A stretch of DNA of 17,474 nucleotides from an uncultured Butyrivibrio sp. (lineage in GTDB: Bacteria; Bacillota; Clostridia; Lachnospirales; Lachnospiraceae): NCBI GenBank assembly GCA_910577605.1, contig CAJTON010000023.1, positions 1-17,474 of the forward strand, written 5' to 3'. Both the position numbers and the translations under genes were made by a program. The notes beneath the pieces are model-generated. The model did not search any database, was not told the origin of the DNA, and was given only the letters and a program-made list of their open reading frames with translations. Numbering within the stretch: position 1 is the first letter of the stretch; every line of letters begins with the position of its first letter. Positions 12,989-17,474 of the stretch are shown piece after piece.

Positions 12989-14692
12989 ATGGCTTATACG
13001 AGAAAGAACCTGCGAATAGGAGATATTCTTCTCAACAACGGTATAATCACCGACGAGCAGCTTACACAGGCGCTTGCGGAGCAGAAATCCAAGAAGATCA
13101 AAATAGGCGAGGCGCTTATTTCGCTTGGATTCGTGACACAGGATACGATAAACGACATTCTCTGCGAGCAGCTTGACATAGAGTATGTCGATCTGCGCAA
13201 GATTGATATAGACGAGAACACGCTTCACCTTGTAAGCGAAGATATTATCCGTAAGTATCTGGTCGTTCCGTTCGGACTTGACAATAAGCAGGCAAACGTC
13301 ATTAACGTCGCTATGGAAAATCCCATGGACATAATGGCAATGGACGATATAAGCATAATAACCGGAATGAACGTCATGCCGTATCTTGCCAACGCCAACG
13401 ATATCAGCACGACGATAGACAAATATTACGGACAGTCGCAGGCTTTGGCCGTCGCGGAGCAGTTCAAGCAGGAGCAGGCCGGATACGCCGTTGACGACGC
13501 GGAGGAAACCGCGCGCAAGGAGGACATTGAAAGCTCGCCTATCGTACAGCTTGTAAAGGGAATAATCGAACAGGCTGTAAGGCAGAGAGCCTCCGACATA
13601 CATATCGAACCGTTTGAGTATATGGTCAAGATCCGTTACCGTGTGGACGGCGTTATGAGAGAATCCATAAAATACGACCGCACTCTTTATTCGGCGATAA
13701 TCGCCAGGCTTAAAGTTATTTCCGGAATGGATATATCGGAGAAAAGAAAGCCGCAGGACGGACGTATCACGATCGTGGTGGACCGCAAGGAATACGATAT
13801 CCGCGTGAGCAACCTGCCCACCGTTTTCGGCGAGAAGGTCGTTATGCGTCTTGCTTCAAAGGAAGGCTTTAAGAGGGATAAGAAGGATCTCGGACTTACT
13901 TCCGAGGACATGGAGAAATTTGACAATATACTTAAAAATCCTCACGGGATCATTCTTGTTACGGGACCTACCGGAAGCGGTAAATCAACGACGCTTTACA
14001 CGGCGCTCAGCGAGCTTTCAAGCGACGAGGTAAACATCATAACGGTCGAAGACCCCGTCGAGGCGAATGTGGACGGAGTAAATCAGGTCCAGGTAAATCC
14101 CAAGGCGGATCTTACGTTTGCAAGCGCGCTGCGTTCGATACTGCGTCAGGACCCTGATATAATCATGATAGGAGAGATCCGAGACGGAGAGACGGCGGGA
14201 ATCGCGGTAAAAGCTTCGATCACCGGACATCTTGTGGTGAGTACGCTCCATACGAACAGTACGGCGGCATCAATTTCCCGTCTTATAGATATGGGAGTGG
14301 AGCCTTATCTTCTCGGCGACTCCCTTGTGGGAATAATTGCGCAGAGACTTGTCAGAAGACTCTGCGACTGCAAAAAGTCGAGGGAGGCTACCGAGGAGGA
14401 GAAGCTTAAGCTTGGCTTCGGAGTAAACGATACGCTTATCCTCAAAGAACCCTGCGGCTGTCAGGTATGCGGTTTTTCGGGCTATTACGGACGAATCGGC
14501 GTGTACGAGATAATGCCGATAACAAGAAAACTGCGCCGTCTTATAGCGAACAGGGCGAACGCGGACGAGATAACGAAGCAGGCGCAGATAGAGGGTATGA
14601 CTACGCTGCGTGACGCGGCTGCTAAATATGTTGTAAGCGGCATTACCTCATATTCAGAGATGATGAAGATAACTTATGAGGCTGACGATTAA
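12989..14692 (+). CDS. pilB: Type IV pilus assembly ATPase PilB (GspE/PulE family)
   Basis: This 567-residue cytoplasmic hexameric ATPase powers pilus extension. The N-terminal T2SSE_N-type domain (about 8-145) begins LRIGDILLNNGIITDEQLTQAL. ASDIHIEP (201-208) opens the second domain. Walker A is GPTGSGKST (326-334), the Asp box is ITVEDPVE (351-358), Walker B is DPDIIMIGEIRD (388-399), and the His box is HLVVSTLHT (414-422). A C-terminal cysteine cluster (C459, C461, C489, C491, C494) fits the zinc-binding element that marks PilB/GspE rather than PilT. The start ATG follows GAAAGGAAAG. pilT begins 28 bp after the stop, preceded by GGGAG and TAGG motifs. Confidence 0.95.
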   Translation: MAYTRKNLRIGDILLNNGIITDEQLTQALAEQKSKKIKIGEALISLGFVTQDTINDILCEQLDIEYVDLRKIDIDENTLHLVSEDIIRKYLVVPFGLDNKQANVINVAMENPMDIMAMDDISIITGMNVMPYLANANDISTTIDKYYGQSQALAVAEQFKQEQAGYAVDDAEETARKEDIESSPIVQLVKGIIEQAVRQRASDIHIEPFEYMVKIRYRVDGVMRESIKYDRTLYSAIIARLKVISGMDISEKRKPQDGRITIVVDRKEYDIRVSNLPTVFGEKVVMRLASKEGFKRDKKDLGLTSEDMEKFDNILKNPHGIILVTGPTGSGKSTTLYTALSELSSDEVNIITVEDPVEANVDGVNQVQVNPKADLTFASALRSILRQDPDIIMIGEIRDGETAGIAVKASITGHLVVSTLHTNSTAASISRLIDMGVEPYLLGDSLVGIIAQRLVRRLCDCKKSREATEEEKLKLGFGVNDTLILKEPCGCQVCGFSGYYGRIGVYEIMPITRKLRRLIANRANADEITKQAQIEGMTTLRDAAAKYVVSGITSYSEMMKITYEADD

Positions 14693-14720
14693 TATAAGGG
14701 GCGGGAGAAAGTAGGATTAT

Positions 14721-15791
14721 ATGGTTACGGTTGAGGAATTATTACAGATAGGCAAAGAAAACGGAGCTTCGGACGTACATATCACAGTCGGCATTCCGCC
14801 GAGAATGAGAGTCAGCGGCGGGCTTATCACCATGGATTATCCGAGGCTGATGCCTCCGGATACCGACAATATGATAAAAGGCATTATGAATGAACGCCAG
14901 ATAGAGATGCTTAACGAAAAAGGCGAGGTGGACTTTTCGTTTTCGATACCGGCGCTCGGAAGATACAGAGTGAATGTGTTCCGGCAGAGAGGCTCTCTCG
15001 CCGCGGCTATACGTCTTGTAGGAACGCAGATCCCGAAGCCTGAGGAACTTGGACTGCCGCGCTCGGTCATTGAGCTTTCCCGCAAAAAAAGAGGACTCGT
15101 GCTTGTTACGGGACCTACCGGAAGCGGTAAATCGACGACGCTTGCTTCTCTTATAGACAGGATAAACGAAATAACCTCCGCACATGTAATAACTTTGGAG
15201 GATCCTATAGAGTATCTGCATCATCATAAGAAATCAATGGTAAACCAGCGGGAGATCGGTCTGGATTCGATGAGTTACGCCAACGCTCTGCGAGCCGCGC
15301 TGAGAGAAGACCCCGACGTTATACTTGTTGGAGAGATGCGCGACCTTGAGACCATATCCACCGCGATAACGGCGGCAGAGACGGGGCATCTTGTCTTTTC
15401 GACTTTGCATACGATAGGCGCGGCGAGTACCATAGACAGGATCATTGACGTTTTTCCGCCTCACCAGCAGCAGCAGATAAGGGTCCAGCTTTCGATGGTG
15501 CTTGAGTCAGTGATCTCGCAGCAGCTTATTCCTACTACGGACAGACAGCGGCGTGTGGCGGCTTTTGAGGTCATGCATATGACTACGGCGATAAAGAACC
15601 TGATACGCGAGGCAAAGACCTTTCAGATCGATTCCATGATACAGACAAGTAAAAAGATCGGAATGATCACGATGGACGACGCTCTTTACGAGCTTGTCGG
15701 ACGTGGCGAGATAACCAGGGAGGTAGCCATAAGCTTTGCGCAGGACCAGCCGGCGCTTGAAAGAAAATTCGGAATGCTGCCGTCAATTTAA
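14721..15791 (+). CDS. pilT: Type IV pilus retraction ATPase PilT
   Basis: This 356-residue cytoplasmic ATPase depolymerises pili. ASDVHITVG (17-25) starts the N-terminal domain. Walker A is GPTGSGKST (131-139), the Asp box is ITLEDPIEYLHHH (157-169), Walker B is EDPDVILVGEMRD (196-208), and the His box is TGHLVFSTLHT (221-231). The PilT-specific C-terminal AIRNLIRE motif is present as AIKNLIRE (290-297). It lacks the PilB zinc-cysteine cluster and the long N-terminal domain. The presence of a retraction motor suggests dynamic pili, as used in twitching, adhesion or DNA uptake. A terminator follows the gene. Confidence 0.95.
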   Translation: MVTVEELLQIGKENGASDVHITVGIPPRMRVSGGLITMDYPRLMPPDTDNMIKGIMNERQIEMLNEKGEVDFSFSIPALGRYRVNVFRQRGSLAAAIRLVGTQIPKPEELGLPRSVIELSRKKRGLVLVTGPTGSGKSTTLASLIDRINEITSAHVITLEDPIEYLHHHKKSMVNQREIGLDSMSYANALRAALREDPDVILVGEMRDLETISTAITAAETGHLVFSTLHTIGAASTIDRIIDVFPPHQQQQIRVQLSMVLESVISQQLIPTTDRQRRVAAFEVMHMTTAIKNLIREAKTFQIDSMIQTSKKIGMITMDDALYELVGRGEITREVAISFAQDQPALERKFGMLPSI

Positions 15792-15804
15792 TAACTTGAT
15801 CTTA

Positions 15805-15846
15805 ATGCTGCCGGGGATTGCTTGAAATGTTCCGGCGGCGCTTTTT
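15805..15846 (+). terminator. Rho-independent terminator between pilT and pilC
   Basis: GCTGCCGG (15807-15814) pairs with CCGGCGGC (15832-15839), with one G-T pair and a 17-nt loop. A TTTTT run follows at 15842-15846. It divides the pilus cluster into two transcription units. Confidence 0.8.
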
Positions 15847-15940
15847 ATCTGCCGTTATTCAATAATAGCGGGATATCCGAATATAATATAGAGTGAAATG
15901 GTAAAAAATTGGTTAAAATTCACAAAAAAACATATTAATA

Positions 15941-15969
15941 TTGATTTACTTCGTCAAATATGATACAAT
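15941..15969 (+). promoter_or_regulatory. Extended -10 sigma-A promoter for pilC and prepilin gene
   Basis: TTGATT (15941-15946), a 17-bp spacer and TACAAT (15964-15969) with the TGn extension at 15961-15963. The expected start is near 15976, about 29 nt before the pilC ATG. The surroundings at 15900-15985 are very AT-rich, with A-tracts that could act as an UP element. Confidence 0.75.
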
Positions 15970-16004
15970 ATTTTTATTAAAAGGATACATACAAGAGGGT
16001 ATTT

Positions 16005-17213
16005 ATGGCTAATTTCACATACCGAGTTATAAATAAAGAAGGCAAGGAGAAAAAAGGCTCCATAGAGGCCGACAGCAAGGAGCGCGCTATCGCTACTCTG
16101 AGAAACGAGGGCAATACGGTGCTTTCCCTTGCGGCGGGAAGCGTACTCAACAAAGAAATTTCTTTCGGCGGCAAGAAGGTCAAGTCGAGAGATTTCAGCG
16201 TTTTCTGCCGACAGTTCAACAGCCTTCTTACGGCGGGCGTAGGAGTGGTGCCGGCGCTTGAGATGTTAGCCGACCAGACCGAGAACAAAGCGCTTCAGGA
16301 GGCGGTCCGCAATGTGCATGACAGCGTGCAGAAGGGCGATACGCTTGCCGGTTCCATGAAGAAGGAAAAGGTTTTCCCCCCTCTGCTTGTCAGCATGGTT
16401 GAAGCGGGCGAGGCTTCAGGTAATATAGAGATATCCCTTGAAAGGATGTCCGAGCATTTTGAGAAGGATACAAGGGTAAAAGGTCTTTTGAAGAAAGCCA
16501 TGATATACCCGATAGTAATATTGGTAGTAGCCATCATCGTGCTTGTCGTGATGGTAGTCGGAGTGCTTCCGTCTTTTGCGGAGATGTTTTCAGACATGGA
16601 CACGGAGCTGCCGGGAATTACGAGAGCGCTGCTTTCACTGAGCGATATACTCAAGAATTACTGGTACATAATTATTGCGGGGATCGTGGGAATAGTCGTC
16701 GCGCTGAGACTTTACGGAAAGACTGAGACGGGGAAGCGGGTGTTTGCAAGACTTGTGCTCAAGCTTCCGGTATTCGGAAAGCTCAATGTAAAGACCGCTT
16801 GCGCGAGATTCGCGAGAACCTTCAGCACAATGCTCGCCTCCGGTATGCCGATGCTTGAAGCAATGGAGATCACGTCGAGAACAATAGGCAATATACTTTA
16901 TCAGGACGCGCTTGAGGAGACGACGACGCAGATACAAAGAGGCGTATCGCTTACACAGCCGCTTAAGAAATCAGGACTGTTCCCCGCGCTTGTGGTGCAT
17001 ATGGTCGGCATCGGCGAGGAGACCGGTAATCTTGAGGGAATGCTTAATAATACAGCCAAGTATTACGACGAAGAGGTCGAGCTTGCGACACAGCAGGTAA
17101 TGGCGCTTATCGAGCCTATGATCATTATCGTTATGGCGGGAATCGTAATACTGATACTTGCGGCAATATACGGACCTATCATCAAGATGTACCAGACGCT
17201 GGGTACTGTATAA
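16005..17213 (+). CDS. pilC: Type IV pilus inner-membrane platform protein PilC (GspF family)
   Basis: This 402-residue integral membrane protein anchors the assembly ATPase and passes pilins into the fibre. It has two homologous T2SSF domains: 67-190 (FCRQFNSLLTAGVGVVPALEML ... MVEAGEASGNIEISLERM) and 268-392 (FARTFSTMLASGMPMLEAMEIT ... MVGIGEETGNLEGMLNNT). Hydrophobic segments lie at about 168-190, 219-236 and 371-391. The length is normal for PilC. AGAGGG precedes the ATG, and the gene has its own promoter after the pilT terminator. The prepilin gene follows after a structured 116-bp gap and is probably co-transcribed. Confidence 0.95.
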   Translation: MANFTYRVINKEGKEKKGSIEADSKERAIATLRNEGNTVLSLAAGSVLNKEISFGGKKVKSRDFSVFCRQFNSLLTAGVGVVPALEMLADQTENKALQEAVRNVHDSVQKGDTLAGSMKKEKVFPPLLVSMVEAGEASGNIEISLERMSEHFEKDTRVKGLLKKAMIYPIVILVVAIIVLVVMVVGVLPSFAEMFSDMDTELPGITRALLSLSDILKNYWYIIIAGIVGIVVALRLYGKTETGKRVFARLVLKLPVFGKLNVKTACARFARTFSTMLASGMPMLEAMEITSRTIGNILYQDALEETTTQIQRGVSLTQPLKKSGLFPALVVHMVGIGEETGNLEGMLNNTAKYYDEEVELATQQVMALIEPMIIIVMAGIVILILAAIYGPIIKMYQTLGTV

Positions 17214-17231
17214 GACCGTATTTAAATTCGG

Positions 17232-17305
17232 TATCAATTTTATGCCGTTTACCCCGGCATATTGATATAAAGGCGGGAAACCGCACGGCTCCTTTGCGGG
17301 CCTAA
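17232..17305 (+). ncRNA. Structured leader upstream of the prepilin gene (unassigned candidate cis-regulatory RNA)
   Basis: The first hairpin pairs TATCAA-(TTT bulge)-TATGCCG (17232-17247) with CGGCATA-TTGATA (17255-17267) around a TTTACCC loop, 13 base pairs in all, with no T-tract after it. The second element pairs AGGC (17271-17274) with GCCT, and CCGCA (17281-17285) with TGCGG, around a CGGCTCCTT loop. It has an alternative GCGG-GAAA-CCGC hairpin (17273-17284). An A-rich linker and AAAGGAG then lead to the prepilin ATG. I could not match it to a known riboswitch class; it could instead be an RNA-processing or stability element. Confidence 0.45.
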
Positions 17306-17329
17306 TAAAAGAAAAAAGGAGACAGTAAA

Positions 17330-17474
17330 ATGAAATTGTTTCAGAAAAAGAAGAACAACAAGGGCTTCTCTCTCGTAGAGCTTATAGTAGTAGTAGCTAT
17401 TATGGCTGTACTTCTCGGAGTTCTTGTACCTACGCTCGTAAGACATATCGAGACGTCAAAGCAGAGCAAGGACC
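17330..17474 (+). CDS. Type IV prepilin / pseudopilin (5' part, continues beyond window)
   Basis: The first 48 codons are visible. The protein starts with a short basic leader (MKLFQKKKNNKG) and then the class III signal FSLVELIVVVAIMAVLLG. The prepilin peptidase site is G|F, with Glu at mature position 5, as required for assembly and methylation. The hydrophobic alpha-1 helix follows, then a polar stretch. AAAAAAGGAG precedes the ATG. With pilB, pilT and pilC upstream it is most likely a major or minor pilin of this pilus. The C-terminal domain is outside the window, so pilin and pseudopilin cannot be told apart. Confidence 0.93.
   Translation, partial: MKLFQKKKNNKGFSLVELIVVVAIMAVLLGVLVPTLVRHIETSKQSKD

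Noticed and set aside
17232..17267. Hairpin after pilC as a Rho-independent terminator
   Set aside because: The stem is strong but no T-tract follows, and the prepilin gene has no obvious promoter of its own downstream of it. It is treated as a leader structure.
1..17474. CRISPR arrays, tRNA or rRNA genes, insertion sequences, prophage genes
   Set aside because: No regularly spaced repeats, tRNA-like cloverleaf sequence, rRNA sequence, transposase, integrase or phage structural gene was seen on either strand.

Overview
The window looks like chromosomal DNA of an anaerobic, endospore-forming member of the Clostridia (Bacillota). The evidence is the sporulation genes spoIIGA, sigE and sigG, strong Shine-Dalgarno sites, sigma-A-type promoters (TTGAAA-17-TAAAAT and similar), many Rho-independent terminators, and a Gram-positive type IV pilus cluster. 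Nothing indicates a plasmid, a phage or an insertion sequence. I cannot assign a genus from sequence alone.

Layout. (1) 1-1,500: the end of a secreted CAP-domain protein gene, a bidirectional terminator, and a minus-strand PHP-family histidinol-phosphatase gene. That gene has a consensus promoter and a leader of about 180 nt that carries a duplicated hairpin repeat. (2) 1,530-4,790: the glycolytic block gap, pgk, tpiA. A terminator-like structure with alternative pairings lies between gap and pgk. (3) 4,808-6,188: an unrecognised exported/membrane protein gene, convergent with a GNAT acetyltransferase gene. (4) 6,285-8,120: spoIIGA-sigE (pro-sigma-E and its processing protease), preceded by a promoter that looks Spo0A-activated: two exact TGTCGAA boxes and a 21-bp spacer. 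(5) 8,187-10,683: a block between sigE and sigG holding an ECF sigma factor gene, its overlapping putative membrane anti-sigma gene, and a separate tocopherol-cyclase-family gene. (6) 10,861-11,689: sigG and its terminator. (7) 11,756-17,474: a membrane-anchored two-module protein of unknown function, then pilB, pilT, a terminator, pilC under its own promoter, a structured leader, and the start of a type IV prepilin gene cut by the window edge.

How the genes work together. SpoIIGA is the membrane protease that activates pro-sigma-E in the mother cell, and sigma-G acts later in the forespore. In Bacillus subtilis and many relatives these three genes are contiguous, but here sigG lies 2.8 kb from sigE. 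PilB (extension ATPase), PilT (retraction ATPase), PilC (inner-membrane platform) and the prepilin are the core of a type IV pilus. The gap-pgk-tpiA genes encode the triose-phosphate section of glycolysis.

Most interesting points: the ECF-sigma/anti-sigma/tocopherol-cyclase-like block splitting the sigE-sigG neighbourhood; the sequence-visible Spo0A promoter architecture; the tandem hairpin repeat in the histidinol-phosphatase leader; and a folded, unassigned leader RNA in front of the prepilin gene.
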